A DNA stretch of 64,000 nt from JBBRBB01 sp038206235 (GTDB lineage Bacteria; Bacteroidota; Bacteroidia; Chitinophagales; Chitinophagaceae). Below the pieces are notes generated by a model that ran no database searches, was not told where the DNA came from, and saw nothing but the letters and a program-made list of their open reading frames with translations. Location: assembly GCA_038206235.1 (NCBI GenBank), contig JBBRBB010000006.1, positions 62,001-126,000 of the forward strand, in the 5' to 3' direction. Position numbers and translations under genes: made by a program. Below are positions 34,817 through 43,844 of the stretch, piece by piece. Every line of letters begins with the position of its first letter. Within the stretch, counting starts at the first letter, position 1.

Positions 34817-35140
34817 ATGCCTCAGCAGAATAATATAATACAATTCATTACTAATTCTTCTGCACCTGAAATACTACAGCAGGCGGATGTGCTGAAACAA
34901 TTAAACGAATACATAAACTATCTCATCAATCACGATTTTCCTGCATTGGTTCAATTATTATACCGGATTGATATTTCAGAAAAAAAGATAAAAGGAGCTT
35001 TGCAATTGCAAGATGCAGAGGATGCAGGTGCTCTTATTGCAAAGATGATTATTGAAAGGCAATTGCAAAAAATAAAATCAAAATCAAAACAATCTTTTTC
35101 TAAAGCAGATGAAAATATTATTTCTGAAGATGAGTGGTAA
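34817..35140 (+). CDS. Conserved hypothetical protein
   Basis: A 107-residue, mainly helical soluble protein (LNEYINYLINHDFPALVQLL, DISEKKIKGALQLQDAEDAG, then a Lys/Ser-rich tail). It resembles small Bacteroidota proteins of unknown function. It is divergent from outer-membrane paralogue B and close to the convergent peptidase gene. Confidence 0.55.
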   Translation: MPQQNNIIQFITNSSAPEILQQADVLKQLNEYINYLINHDFPALVQLLYRIDISEKKIKGALQLQDAEDAGALIAKMIIERQLQKIKSKSKQSFSKADENIISEDEW

Positions 35141-35170
35141 AAAATTCTATCTTTTTATATTTTCATGAAT

Positions 35171-36652
35171 TTATTCTTTTTTTCCCGCCTCAATTAATTC
35201 CCGCACCTTTTGCATTTTGGCATCAATCCCCTGCCTTATTGCATTTGAAGAAGGACCCACAAAAACATCAGGCAAAATGCCCCTGCCATTTTTTATTCTT
35301 GTGCTGTCTGTTACAATTCTGTAAACCGGTAATGTTATCCGCAGTTTAGTGGTAGGCAACTTAATAACCGGCAGATGCACAGCCGAGTTACCATAATATC
35401 CGCCACCTGTTTCTTCGCCAACAACCGTAACATTTGGCTGCCCTTTAAGATGCGAAACAAAAGCAGTGGCAGCAGAGAAAGTAAAACCTCCCTGTACAAT
35501 GTAAATGTTTCCTGAATAATGAAAGTTTTTCTTTAACCGGTAAACGTGGTGTTCTAAAAAATTAAAATGAAAACGTTCGTCATTTTTTTTTCTTGCAGTA
35601 AAAGTCATGATTATGGAATACAGCCATGCAGGATGTATATAGCGGCTGCAATAGAAATTTTTTCTTACAGCAGCTACTGTATCAGCAAAATGAAATGGTT
35701 TTGCCGATACATATTTTGTTAGTGTTGTGCTTAACCCAATATTGCCACCGCCATTTTCACGTACATCAATCACGAGATTATTAATATGCAATTCTTTTAT
35801 TGCTTTAAAGCTGTTTCTATAGAATTGCCGTATGCTGCCCTGTGAAAAACCGGCCAGCTTAATGTATGCGGTTTGGGCTGTGGAATCAACCGTGATATTG
35901 CGGAGAGAAAGTAATTGCTGTTTCCTTACTTCATGGTTTGGAAAAAGAGCCTTTAAGGCCTTTGTTTTTTTTGTTGAATCGGGAATATAATTATTTATAG
36001 ATGCGATTTTATTTTTCCTGCTGCTATCTAAATAGCCAATTGAATACTCTTTACTTAATCCGAAAACATTTTTATATGCAAGAGGAAATCCAAAGCTTAT
36101 CAACTGGTCTTTAAAATTATCTGAATAGCCATCTGTGCTTATGAACTGCCGCATAGAATCGAGCAGCAATGCGGGATTCATATTATTTATAGAGGTAATA
36201 ATAGTGCCTCGTTTAAAAATGCTGTCCTGTCTTCTTGGGCTGCCTAAAACCACAAGACTATCTCTCCATGCTTTGATAAATAAAGGGAAAAAAGGCTCTT
36301 TGCTTTTCTCCGCATATTTGCTGTATTGCTTTGAATACCTTACCGCAGTGTGCCCGCAGCGAATCTTGCTTATAAACCATGCAACTTTATTTCTGAATTG
36401 CGCTTCAGTAAGAGAATCTGTTATGCTATTATAAATTGAATAAAAATAGAAATCAATACTGTCTTTAGCTGTGTACCAATATAAGCTGGGATGATTCGCT
36501 TCAAGAATTTTTTTAAGAAGCAGAAAGTCGCTTTGTAATTTATCCGGCGGAAATTTTCTTGTGGCTGCAGATTGAATTTTTTTTGATGCAGTACAGGAAA
36601 TAAAAATAGTAATAGTGATTGCAAGCAACAACACAACCTGTAATAGCTTCAT
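35171..36652 (-). CDS. S41-family (C-terminal processing/tricorn-type) peptidase lipoprotein
   Basis: 493 residues. A lipoprotein signal (IFISCTASKK) is followed by a helical region and a PDZ-like part. The S41 catalytic core has VIDVRENGGGNIGLSTTL, YIVQGGFTFSAATAFVSHL (Ser nucleophile) and TVVGEETGGGYYGNSAVHL. It is a cell-envelope serine peptidase; the substrate is unknown. It lies just downstream of thiL in the same direction. Confidence 0.85.
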   Translation of the reverse strand: MKLLQVVLLLAITITIFISCTASKKIQSAATRKFPPDKLQSDFLLLKKILEANHPSLYWYTAKDSIDFYFYSIYNSITDSLTEAQFRNKVAWFISKIRCGHTAVRYSKQYSKYAEKSKEPFFPLFIKAWRDSLVVLGSPRRQDSIFKRGTIITSINNMNPALLLDSMRQFISTDGYSDNFKDQLISFGFPLAYKNVFGLSKEYSIGYLDSSRKNKIASINNYIPDSTKKTKALKALFPNHEVRKQQLLSLRNITVDSTAQTAYIKLAGFSQGSIRQFYRNSFKAIKELHINNLVIDVRENGGGNIGLSTTLTKYVSAKPFHFADTVAAVRKNFYCSRYIHPAWLYSIIMTFTARKKNDERFHFNFLEHHVYRLKKNFHYSGNIYIVQGGFTFSAATAFVSHLKGQPNVTVVGEETGGGYYGNSAVHLPVIKLPTTKLRITLPVYRIVTDSTRIKNGRGILPDVFVGPSSNAIRQGIDAKMQKVRELIEAGKKE

Positions 36653-36664
36653 GGAGTGTATAGA

Positions 36665-37693
36665 TTAGCGCTGAAAGGCGTTCCAGCCCTGGGCTGTTAT
36701 ATCGAACGTGTTACCACCTTTGGTTAAAAATTTTTTTCCGGCATCTGCATCAGTCATGTGTCCTATAATGTTTATATTCTCATTCAATATTATTTTAGAA
36801 TAATCATCTTGCTTAATTGTAAAAAGCAATTCATAATCTTCGCCGCCGTTTAATGCACAAACCGTAGGGTCTAATCCGAATTTGAATGCCGCCTGGCGTG
36901 TGTCTTCTTCAATCGGTAATTTTTCTTCATACAACAAACAACCGAGATTGCTTTGCGAGCAGATGTGCAGCACATCGCTGCTAAGCCCATCACTAACATC
37001 TATCATTGCCGTTGGAATTATTTTATTTTGTTCAAAAAATTCAATTACATCTTTTCTTGCTTCGGGCTTTAATAACCGGCCTACAATGTAATCTTCTCCT
37101 TCAAGGTCTGGCTGCACCTGCGGATTTTCAAGATATATTTTCTTTTCTCTTTCAAGCAGGGTTAATCCTAAAAAAGCGGCGCCCAAATCTCCGCTCACAC
37201 AAATAAGATCGCCATTATTAGCTGAGCTTCGTTTTACAAATTTATCCGTGGCAGCTTCGCCCAGTGCAGTAACAGAAATAATAAATCCTTTTTGGGATGA
37301 TGAGGTATCGCCGCCGGCCAAATCAACTCCATATTTTTCACAGGCGGCATAAATGCCTTCATAAAATTCATCCAAAGCTTCAAGGCTAAAACGATTGCTA
37401 ATGCCGATGCTCACGGTAATTTGTGTGGGAGTAGCGTTCATGGCATATACATCGCTGAGATTTACTATCACGCTTTTATATCCCAAATGTTTTAGCGGTG
37501 TGTACATTAAATCGAAATGAACACCTTCAATTAAAAGGTCAGTGGTTACAACCGTTTGTTTACCGAAATGGTCTATCACTGCTGCATCGTCGCCAACACC
37601 CATAATGGTAGAAGCATTTTGTATCTCGAAATTTTTGGTAAGATGCTCTATCAAACCAAATTCTCCGAGTGTTGATATTTCTGTACGATTCAT
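36665..37693 (-). CDS. thiL: Thiamine-monophosphate kinase
   Basis: 342 residues. Motifs: MGVGDDAAVIDHFGKQTVVT, TDLLIEGVHFDL, GVDLAGGDTSSSQKG, AMIDVSDGLSSDVLHI and ALNGGEDYELLFTI, which together give the metal- and nucleotide-binding sites of ThiL. It phosphorylates thiamine monophosphate to the diphosphate coenzyme. The peptidase gene follows after 12 bases. Upstream lies a 7-base repeat array. Confidence 0.95.
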   Translation of the reverse strand: MNRTEISTLGEFGLIEHLTKNFEIQNASTIMGVGDDAAVIDHFGKQTVVTTDLLIEGVHFDLMYTPLKHLGYKSVIVNLSDVYAMNATPTQITVSIGISNRFSLEALDEFYEGIYAACEKYGVDLAGGDTSSSQKGFIISVTALGEAATDKFVKRSSANNGDLICVSGDLGAAFLGLTLLEREKKIYLENPQVQPDLEGEDYIVGRLLKPEARKDVIEFFEQNKIIPTAMIDVSDGLSSDVLHICSQSNLGCLLYEEKLPIEEDTRQAAFKFGLDPTVCALNGGEDYELLFTIKQDDYSKIILNENINIIGHMTDADAGKKFLTKGGNTFDITAQGWNAFQR

Positions 37694-37700
37694 TTAGATA

Positions 37701-37742
37701 CACGATTTACGATTTACAGTTTACAGTTCACAGTTCACGATG
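37701..37742. repeat. 7-bp tandem repeat upstream of thiL (unit gatttac)
   Basis: About six units: gatttac, gatttac, agtttac, agttcac, agttcac. Starts eight bases upstream of the thiL start codon, so it lies in the likely promoter or 5' leader. Confidence 0.85.
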
Positions 37743-37818
37743 TAGGGATACGAACGTAAGATGTTCAATATTAAATTGTGCGAAGATCATTTTTCATTTC
37801 ACATTGCCGATGCTGGCG

Positions 37819-37845
37819 GAATTCCTGCCCGTCCGGTCAGGCTGG
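37819..37845. repeat. Degenerate GC-rich palindromic repeat
   Basis: attcctgcccgtccggtcaggctgg has the same arms as the units at 19868 and 33598 with several substitutions. It is intergenic, between thiL and the Rpn-type gene. Confidence 0.5.
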
Positions 37846-37878
37846 CATTGAACGTCTTTTAGCTTTGTCCAATTTGTG

Positions 37879-38742
37879 CTACAGTTTGTTTATATCGTCA
37901 ATAGAGAATCCTGTTGTCTTACTTATAATGTCAATTGAAACACCTGCCTCCTTTAAAGACCTTGCAACCTCTATTTTGCCTTCTATTTTGCCTTCTATTA
38001 TACCTTCTATTTTACCTTCGTCAAAAGCAGTATCAATGTACCCTTTTATGTCTCGATACTCCTTCAGAGAGCTTTCATAACTTTCCCATTGAGCTGTGTC
38101 CAACTTTGCCAATTCAGCCTTCTCAAATGCCTTTTCAAAAATGGCTTCGTCCTTAAAAATGGTTGGCATGGTTTGAAAATCTTCCAAATGTTTTATGAAA
38201 TACAACCATTTGTCCAGCCTTGTTTTTAAATCAGCTTCTTCTTTCTTAAAATTTGGCATTTCAAGGTAAATGTATGTCAGCTTTTCGTAAAAGGTTTTGC
38301 CGTTCTGGTTTTTGAGTTTTATGTTATGGACCACCTTACTTTTTTCAGGTTCATTTTCATAATCGTCAAATGTAAAGTCCAAAATGCCAATGCAAAAAAC
38401 AGCGTTGAGATTGTAGTTCCACTCACCCTTTTCGGCTTGCTCCCTGATTGGGAAAGTGGAATAATAAACTGCCCTTTCTTTAAAAAAGTTCTGTTTTGCT
38501 TTTTGAAGTTCTACAATAAATTTTTCACCGTTTTCGGCTTCGCAATAAATGTCGAACAGCGATTTTCTGTCGGCTTCTGTTTGTCCTAAATGTTCAGTAT
38601 TTTTAAATGAAAGGTTTTTGATTTGTGAATTTTCAGGCAAAAGTGTGTTAAGGAAGTCAAGCAAAAGAGGTTTGCTTGCTTCCTCGCCAAATATTTTTTT
38701 GAATCCAAAGTCTGTAAATGGGTTTACATATTTTGCCTTCAT
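37879..38742 (-). CDS. Rpn-family recombination-promoting nuclease (PD-(D/E)XK)
   Basis: A 287-residue protein starting MKAKYVNPFTDFGFKKIFG, the hallmark of this family, with the nuclease core DIYCEAENGEKFIVELQKAK. The C-terminal part contains a low-complexity stretch, EGKIEGIIEGKIEGKIE, encoded by tandem 12-base repeats at about 37978-38026. It may start at 38772 with 10 extra residues. Rpn proteins nick DNA and promote RecA-independent recombination; they are often mobile. Confidence 0.87.
   Translation of the reverse strand: MKAKYVNPFTDFGFKKIFGEEASKPLLLDFLNTLLPENSQIKNLSFKNTEHLGQTEADRKSLFDIYCEAENGEKFIVELQKAKQNFFKERAVYYSTFPIREQAEKGEWNYNLNAVFCIGILDFTFDDYENEPEKSKVVHNIKLKNQNGKTFYEKLTYIYLEMPNFKKEEADLKTRLDKWLYFIKHLEDFQTMPTIFKDEAIFEKAFEKAELAKLDTAQWESYESSLKEYRDIKGYIDTAFDEGKIEGIIEGKIEGKIEVARSLKEAGVSIDIISKTTGFSIDDINKL
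37978..38026. repeat. 12-bp tandem repeat within the Rpn-type gene
   Basis: About four units of attttgccttct or close variants (attttaccttcg, attataccttct), reading on the coding strand as repeated EGKI. The unit is a multiple of three, so copy changes keep the frame. Confidence 0.85.
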
Positions 38743-38992
38743 AAACGCTTTATTCTTTTGTAACTGCGTCAAATTTACGGATTATTTTGGCGGTCTTTGG
38801 CGAAGTCGAAGTTTGGCGGTGACGCTGGTGCGTTTCTGTCAACGTTGAAGCATTTGCGATGGCATGGCAATAGCGAACTGTCAGCCGGGAACCAAAACTC
38901 ATAAAGTTAACAACTAAAAGCTAAATTAATACCACTTAGCCGGAACTATTGCTGATATTGGTTTGCAGCTGATTGTTTTTCCGTCAGCCAGC

Positions 38993-39655
38993 CTATTGCC
39001 AAACCTGTTGTTGGTGGCTGTTTTTCTTTGTCCCCCAATAAAGATTTATGTCAATGCAGCAAATCCAAATTAGAAAAGTTGCAAAACTAATTTTCTGTAT
39101 TACTGGTAAATAAATAATAAGTCCTTTAGTGAAATAAACATAATTGTTAAGTCCAACAAGCAAGATGTTTAAAAGTCCAAAGGCAAAAAGTCCAAACCCT
39201 TTTGTTTTATAAAGTCCAATAAAAGTTCCAATTGTTGCAATAAGTCCAAACATAGATGCAATATCTGTAATTAAGTCGTGGTTGATGTCAGTAAACAAAA
39301 AAAGTGCAACTACCATTGCAAGTGTCCCTGAAAATTGAATTATAATTTTAGCAGATTTTCCAGTTTTTATGTGTCTTGGGAAAAGAAACCAAAAAAATGA
39401 AAGTGTCAAACAAAGTATAAACAGTCTTGTCATAGCAACAGGCTTTGCAGAATTGTGTTGTCCATTCATTGCGTTTTCGTTTAGCAAGTTGCACCAATAA
39501 TTATTTACCCAACTAAAGCCAACAGAATTTTTGTCAACCTGTGAACCACCTGAATATAAAAGTGTCGCAATAAAATAAAGGACAACGAAGAGTAGAGTTC
39601 CAAAAATTGGTATTAGCACCAAAATACTTTTTGTTTTGTCTGCTTGTTGTGTCAA
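38993..39655 (-). CDS. DUF998-like membrane protein
   Basis: 220 residues with six hydrophobic segments and short loops (for example ILVLIPIFGTLLFVVLYFIA and FFWFLFPRHIKTGKSAK). The arrangement suits the DUF998/frag1-like membrane families. No catalytic motif is visible and function is unknown. Confidence 0.6.
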   Translation of the reverse strand: MTQQADKTKSILVLIPIFGTLLFVVLYFIATLLYSGGSQVDKNSVGFSWVNNYWCNLLNENAMNGQHNSAKPVAMTRLFILCLTLSFFWFLFPRHIKTGKSAKIIIQFSGTLAMVVALFLFTDINHDLITDIASMFGLIATIGTFIGLYKTKGFGLFAFGLLNILLVGLNNYVYFTKGLIIYLPVIQKISFATFLIWICCIDINLYWGTKKNSHQQQVWQ

Positions 39656-39803
39656 ATTATTGTTCTTGATTGTCTATGAAGTTTGTGTCCAACAAAATAG
39701 CCACCAACTCGAGCATTTGTGTTACATGTACAGCATTAATTGCAAAATTACTTTGTTCTTTTTTTCGTTTCTTCTGCGTTCATAATTAAAAATTGTTCTA
39801 ACA

Positions 39804-40583
39804 TTAAATTATCTCTCCTCCATTTACCACTCTTACAAGTTCATCATGAATTTTTCCATTTGTTGCAACAATACCGGGCTGATAATGATTATATGAATTC
39901 CCTTTCAAATCACTAATCTTGCCTCCTGCTTCTTTTACAATAACAACTCCTGCTGCACTATCCCACGCATTCAGCTTATGTTCATAAAAACCGTCGAACC
40001 TGCCGCATGCAACCCAGCATAAATCAATAGCCGCACTGCCGAATCTTCTTACAGGTATTCCTTTTCGTATAAATTTTTCAAATACCTGCAAAGGTCCGTT
40101 TGGTGTATCGAGATAAGTGTAGGGAAACCCTGTTACCAAACAACTCTTTATAAGCAATTGCTCTTTACTTACAGATATTGATATATCATTCAAAGTGGCG
40201 CCGCATCCGCTTTCGGCAAAAAAAAATTCATTCATAAAAGGATTGCATACAGCGCCCATTTTTAATTCGCCATCTATTTCAATTCCTATGCTTACACAGC
40301 AAATGGGTATGCCATGTGCGTAATTAATGGTGCCATCTATGGGGTCAATAATCCATTTATAAACCGAGTCTTGTTTTAATTCTCCAATCTCTTCGCTTAG
40401 TATTTGATGGCCGGGAAAATTTTCCTTTATAATGCTAATGATTGCATCCTCGCTTTTATGGTCAATCTCTGTAACAAGATTATTTATTCCTTCTTTATTA
40501 CTAATAGAAAATGTTTTGCCTGCATATTCTTTTAAAATTTTAGCAGCCTCTTCTGTAGCTTTAAGCAATGTTTGTTTTAGCAT
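39804..40583 (-). CDS. suhB: Inositol monophosphatase family protein
   Basis: 259 residues. Metal-binding motifs are ILSEEIGE, WIIDPIDGTINYAHG and AWDSAAGVVIVKEAGG. It dephosphorylates inositol-1-phosphate or related sugar phosphates, possibly CysQ/SuhB-like; the symbol is tentative. The frame is open further upstream, but those residues (for example LPITHYPLPITHYP) come from a 7-base repeat array, so I start at the ATG at 40583. Confidence 0.88.
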   Translation of the reverse strand: MLKQTLLKATEEAAKILKEYAGKTFSISNKEGINNLVTEIDHKSEDAIISIIKENFPGHQILSEEIGELKQDSVYKWIIDPIDGTINYAHGIPICCVSIGIEIDGELKMGAVCNPFMNEFFFAESGCGATLNDISISVSKEQLLIKSCLVTGFPYTYLDTPNGPLQVFEKFIRKGIPVRRFGSAAIDLCWVACGRFDGFYEHKLNAWDSAAGVVIVKEAGGKISDLKGNSYNHYQPGIVATNGKIHDELVRVVNGGEII

Positions 40584-40603
40584 GTTGCCAAAGATAGGAT
40601 ATT

Positions 40604-40682
40604 GGGTAATGGGTAATGGTAATGGGTAATGGGTAATGGGTAATGGGTAATGGGTAATGGGTAATTGGTATTGGGTATTGGG
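40604..40682. repeat. 7-bp tandem repeat upstream of the inositol monophosphatase gene (unit gggtaat)
   Basis: About eleven units of gggtaat with small drift (ggtaatg, ggtattg). It begins 21 bases before the start codon of the downstream gene and could alter promoter spacing if copy number changes. Confidence 0.9.
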
Positions 40683-40693
40683 TTGTGTCTGTT

Positions 40694-41041
40694 TTATTGC
40701 TTCATGCGTATAATGCCGTAAGCGATTGTGCAAATAAGCAGAATAATAATAACCGCAATTATTACCCATTGCAGATCTTTTATTTTTCTTTTTTCTTTTT
40801 GATTTTTTTTCTTTGTAAGATGCCGGTGCAACTTCTTATTAATCTGTTGAACATAATCATCAAGATTTTTTTCTTTAAGCGATTGCAGCCCTTCTACAGC
40901 GTCATTTACAAAACCGGAATCTGCCATTTGCTTTTCAACCAAATGAGATTCATCAACAGAGGCATTTCCCTTGATGTAATTCAGCAGTTGCTGTTCGTTC
41001 AATTCATCATCAGTGTTCCATATATTGGTAAGCTCTTCCAT
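40694..41041 (-). CDS. Membrane partner of the ECF sigma factor (putative anti-sigma)
   Basis: A 115-residue protein. The N-terminal 80 residues are soluble and helical (LNEQQLLNYIKGNASVDESH), followed by a basic stretch and one C-terminal membrane helix (VIIAVIIILLICTIAYGII). It starts three bases after the end of the sigma-factor gene. The layout suggests a membrane anti-sigma or regulator, but no zinc-binding anti-sigma motif (HxxxCxxC) is visible. Confidence 0.6.
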   Translation of the reverse strand: MEELTNIWNTDDELNEQQLLNYIKGNASVDESHLVEKQMADSGFVNDAVEGLQSLKEKNLDDYVQQINKKLHRHLTKKKNQKEKRKIKDLQWVIIAVIIILLICTIAYGIIRMKQ

Positions 41042-41043
41042 TG

Positions 41044-41607
41044 TTAATGCATTTTCTTTTCAATCAATAATTTAAGATTGCGCTTGCCGTTTTGTATGTA
41101 GCTTTTTACTTGCATAAGTGTGTAGCCTGTTTGCTTACATATTTCATAATAGCTTTTCTTCTGCAGATAAAATAAAGTTACGCAAGTTTTTTGCTCCTCA
41201 CTTAGTTCAGGAAGCGAGGCTTCAATAAGTGTGAGCAGCATATCTTTTTCAATTTTATTTTCTATATAAGATCCTTCATCGTGAAGCTGCATTGATTCAT
41301 TAAGCTGCGCTGCATTTTTAATTGTACCGCTTCTTAATTTCATAAGGCAATGATTGCGGGCAACCATGTAAAGCCAGCTCTTAAAATAATCTACCTTATA
41401 ACGTTGTAATTCACTTATTACTTTCAAAAAAATTTGTTGCACCGCATCTTTGGCTTCTTCTTCATCCTTAAGATACTTCATGCAAACACCTAACAGTAAT
41501 AAAGTATAGCGCTGCAGCAATACACCGAGCCATTCATTATTCCGGCTTTCATAAAAACCTGCAAGCAACTCGCTATCATTTTTATTTTTAAAATCAGTGT
41601 CTTTCAC
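41044..41607 (-). CDS. ECF-type RNA polymerase sigma factor
   Basis: 187 residues. Region 2 includes LKDEEEAKDAVQQIFLKV and FKSWLYMVARNHCLMKL. Region 4 has LPELSEEQKTCVTLFYLQ and YYEICKQTGYTLMQVKSYIQ. It probably redirects RNA polymerase to an envelope or stress regulon, in concert with the membrane protein encoded immediately downstream. Confidence 0.9.
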   Translation of the reverse strand: MKDTDFKNKNDSELLAGFYESRNNEWLGVLLQRYTLLLLGVCMKYLKDEEEAKDAVQQIFLKVISELQRYKVDYFKSWLYMVARNHCLMKLRSGTIKNAAQLNESMQLHDEGSYIENKIEKDMLLTLIEASLPELSEEQKTCVTLFYLQKKSYYEICKQTGYTLMQVKSYIQNGKRNLKLLIEKKMH

Positions 41608-41764
41608 ACTTGTAAAATAATTATTCTTTTGTAGATGCTTTAATATAAAAATTCCATAAGAGTGATTACTTAGTCAAGTGCAGAATTACCAGGAAAATTC
41701 TGAGAATATCCAACATCCATTTTAAGCAAGGCCGGCAGACTATTTAAATTGTCGAAAAATTGTG

Positions 41765-41807
41765 GTCAGACCCGGGACAGCCTGTTCCGCAAGGCGGAAG
41801 TCAGACC
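41765..41807. repeat. Hairpin framed by an 8-bp direct repeat, downstream of the phosphorylase-like gene
   Basis: gtcagacc occurs at 41765 and 41800. Between the copies is a perfect 6-bp hairpin with 3-base loop (ttccgc aag gcggaa, 41785-41799). It lies just past the stop of the minus-strand phosphorylase-like gene. It lacks a T-run, so a REP-like element is as likely as a terminator. Confidence 0.45.
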
Positions 41808-41818
41808 ATGCCGCACGC

Positions 41819-43471
41819 TTACCTGTACAACAGTTCATAATACTCATGCGCCATGCGGTTGCTGTCGAATTGAAACCGAACATCACGCATACCGTTCTTT
41901 ACAATTTGCTTCCATGTATCGTAGTTATCGTAATACAATGGCACTATTTGCTCTTCAAGTATTTCGTAAATTTTAGCGAGGTCATATTTATCCTGTTCGT
42001 GCACAGTCATATTTGCATAGTCTGCCATCGGCACTACAAAGCCATTATTTCCATTGTTGATGAATTCAGGAATCCATCCATCATTGGTTGAAAAATTTAC
42101 AGCGCCGTTCATTGCTGCCGTCATACCACTTGTGCCGGAGGCTTCACGCGGCACACGCGGATTATTGAGCCATACATCTGCAGATTGTTTTAGCCGCTTG
42201 CTTAAGTGAAGTTCATAGCCGCGAAGCACGGCTACATTTTTATAATTTTTACTAAAGTGCACCAGGTAATTGAATTGAGATATGGCCGGGTAATCGAGCG
42301 GGTAAGGCTTACCTGCCCATATTATTTGCACGGGATATTTTGTATTATTAATAAGCGCTTCAAAACGTTCCATATCCTGCGTTAAAAGGTCTGCACGTTT
42401 ATATCCGGCAAAGCGCCGTGCCCAAACGATTGTGAGAACTTCGGGGTCGAATAATTTTCCTACCTGGTCTGCAACAATTTCAAAGGTTCTTTTTTTCAGG
42501 AATTTTTTTCGGTCATCAAACAACCCGTCGTTTTGCTCATCCATTGTTTTATAGAGTTGCTTATCTGCCCAATATTTCCAGTTTTGCGCATTGGTGATGG
42601 ATATAATGGGGCATGTGCCTGTGTGTTTATTCCACATCTCTCTCGATACACGTCCATGCAATTCTGATACTCCGTTGGCAAGCTTCGCAAAACGCAATGC
42701 AACCAGTGAGTGATTAAATTGGTCATCATCAATGCCGGTAAGCTTTCTTACTTCATCCAAGCTTAAGCCATAGAAATAGCTCATTTTTTCGCAGAGGTAA
42801 ATATCATGCTTTTCATTGCCCGCTTCTTCGGGGGTATGTGTAGTAAATACTAAATGCTGACGCAGCTTTTCAACGCTTTTAAATTTATCGAGCAAATAAA
42901 ATGCAGATGAAATGCCATGCGCTTCATTCAAATGATAAAGGTCTGGCTCAAAGCTGAGCTCATCAATAAGCTTTGCGCCACCGATACCCAATAAAATAAA
43001 TTGTGCAACTTTTGTGGAAACATTTGCATCGTACAAACGATGCGAAATTGTTTGAGACACATAATCATTCTCAGGTAAATCTGTAGAGAGCAAAAAAAGC
43101 GGAGCGGTATTAAATGTTTGCGGATTTAAGTAAAAGGCTTTTACCCAAACCGGGTGGTCATGAATGGGTATTTGAAATTTTATTCCTGTATCTTCAAGAA
43201 AGCTGTAATTTTTTTCTTTCCATGTTACATGAAGTGTTTGATCCTGGTTGCGTGCCTGGTCGTAATAACCATACTTCCATAAAATGCCAATACCTATAAG
43301 GTTTTGATGTAATTCGTAAGCACTACGTAAATGTGAGCCGGAAAGAAAGCCAAGACCGCCACTGTAAATTTTTAAGGGTTGATGAATTGCAAACTCCATG
43401 GAAAAATAAGCCACTTTTTTTGAATAACGCTCGTCTGCTGAATAGGGAATCCGGAAATTTTTAAAATCCAT
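41819..43471 (-). CDS. Alpha-glucan phosphorylase-like protein (GT35), PLP lysine apparently missing
   Basis: 550 residues resembling the short alpha-glucan phosphorylase group: VAYFSMEFAIHQPLKIYSGG, YHLNEAHGISSAFYLL, FAGYKRADLLTQDMERF, and the GT35 block EASGTSGMTAAMNGAVNFS. In classical phosphorylases that block holds the pyridoxal-phosphate Lys (GNMKF or GMKAAMNG); here the codon at 42119-42121 is Thr. The protein may use another mechanism, bind glucan without phosphorolysis, or belong to a PLP-independent subgroup. Confidence 0.8.
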   Translation of the reverse strand: MDFKNFRIPYSADERYSKKVAYFSMEFAIHQPLKIYSGGLGFLSGSHLRSAYELHQNLIGIGILWKYGYYDQARNQDQTLHVTWKEKNYSFLEDTGIKFQIPIHDHPVWVKAFYLNPQTFNTAPLFLLSTDLPENDYVSQTISHRLYDANVSTKVAQFILLGIGGAKLIDELSFEPDLYHLNEAHGISSAFYLLDKFKSVEKLRQHLVFTTHTPEEAGNEKHDIYLCEKMSYFYGLSLDEVRKLTGIDDDQFNHSLVALRFAKLANGVSELHGRVSREMWNKHTGTCPIISITNAQNWKYWADKQLYKTMDEQNDGLFDDRKKFLKKRTFEIVADQVGKLFDPEVLTIVWARRFAGYKRADLLTQDMERFEALINNTKYPVQIIWAGKPYPLDYPAISQFNYLVHFSKNYKNVAVLRGYELHLSKRLKQSADVWLNNPRVPREASGTSGMTAAMNGAVNFSTNDGWIPEFINNGNNGFVVPMADYANMTVHEQDKYDLAKIYEILEEQIVPLYYDNYDTWKQIVKNGMRDVRFQFDSNRMAHEYYELLYR

Positions 43472-43844
43472 AAGTGTTTTTTTGGTAAATCAAATGCGCC
43501 GCAATTTAGGTGTTTATTTGAAAATGTATTTTTTACACAGTAAAATAAAACGTGTTTAATGCCGATAAGGTTTACTAAGAAATTTCAGAGATAAAAATCA
43601 GGAGAATTTTTTTGAAATCTATTTTGGTTGTTTAATATCGAATTCATTTTCATTGAACGTCCAGCCCGATACAAATGCCGATTCGAAAAATTTTGTTGTG
43701 CCAAAGGCATCCCTTTGGGAAAGATAACATTTGTTGCTGAACAATATTTCAGCTATAGTAATAAGCATGCCGCAGAGACCCCTCTGCACAAAGCTCTGCT
43801 ATGAAGAATCTGCGGAGACGAAAAAACTTTATCTGCAACTAATA
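43472..43844. other. 373-base intergenic stretch with inverted repeats
   Basis: No gene seen. It has a hairpin ccaaagg/cctttgg with 4-base loop (43701-43718), and a nested structure in which gcagag/ctctgc (43772-43787) lies inside the arms ccgcaga/tctgcgg (43770-43815). These may be intergenic palindromic elements or a terminator region for the gene ending at 43845. Confidence 0.5.

Noticed and set aside
40604..40682. Possible CRISPR array in the repeated stretch
   Set aside because: Units are 7 bp with no spacers, no 25-40 bp repeats and no cas genes nearby.
41749..42091. Open frames on the plus strand over the end of the phosphorylase-like gene
   Set aside because: Antisense to a well-supported gene, without motifs or plausible start context.
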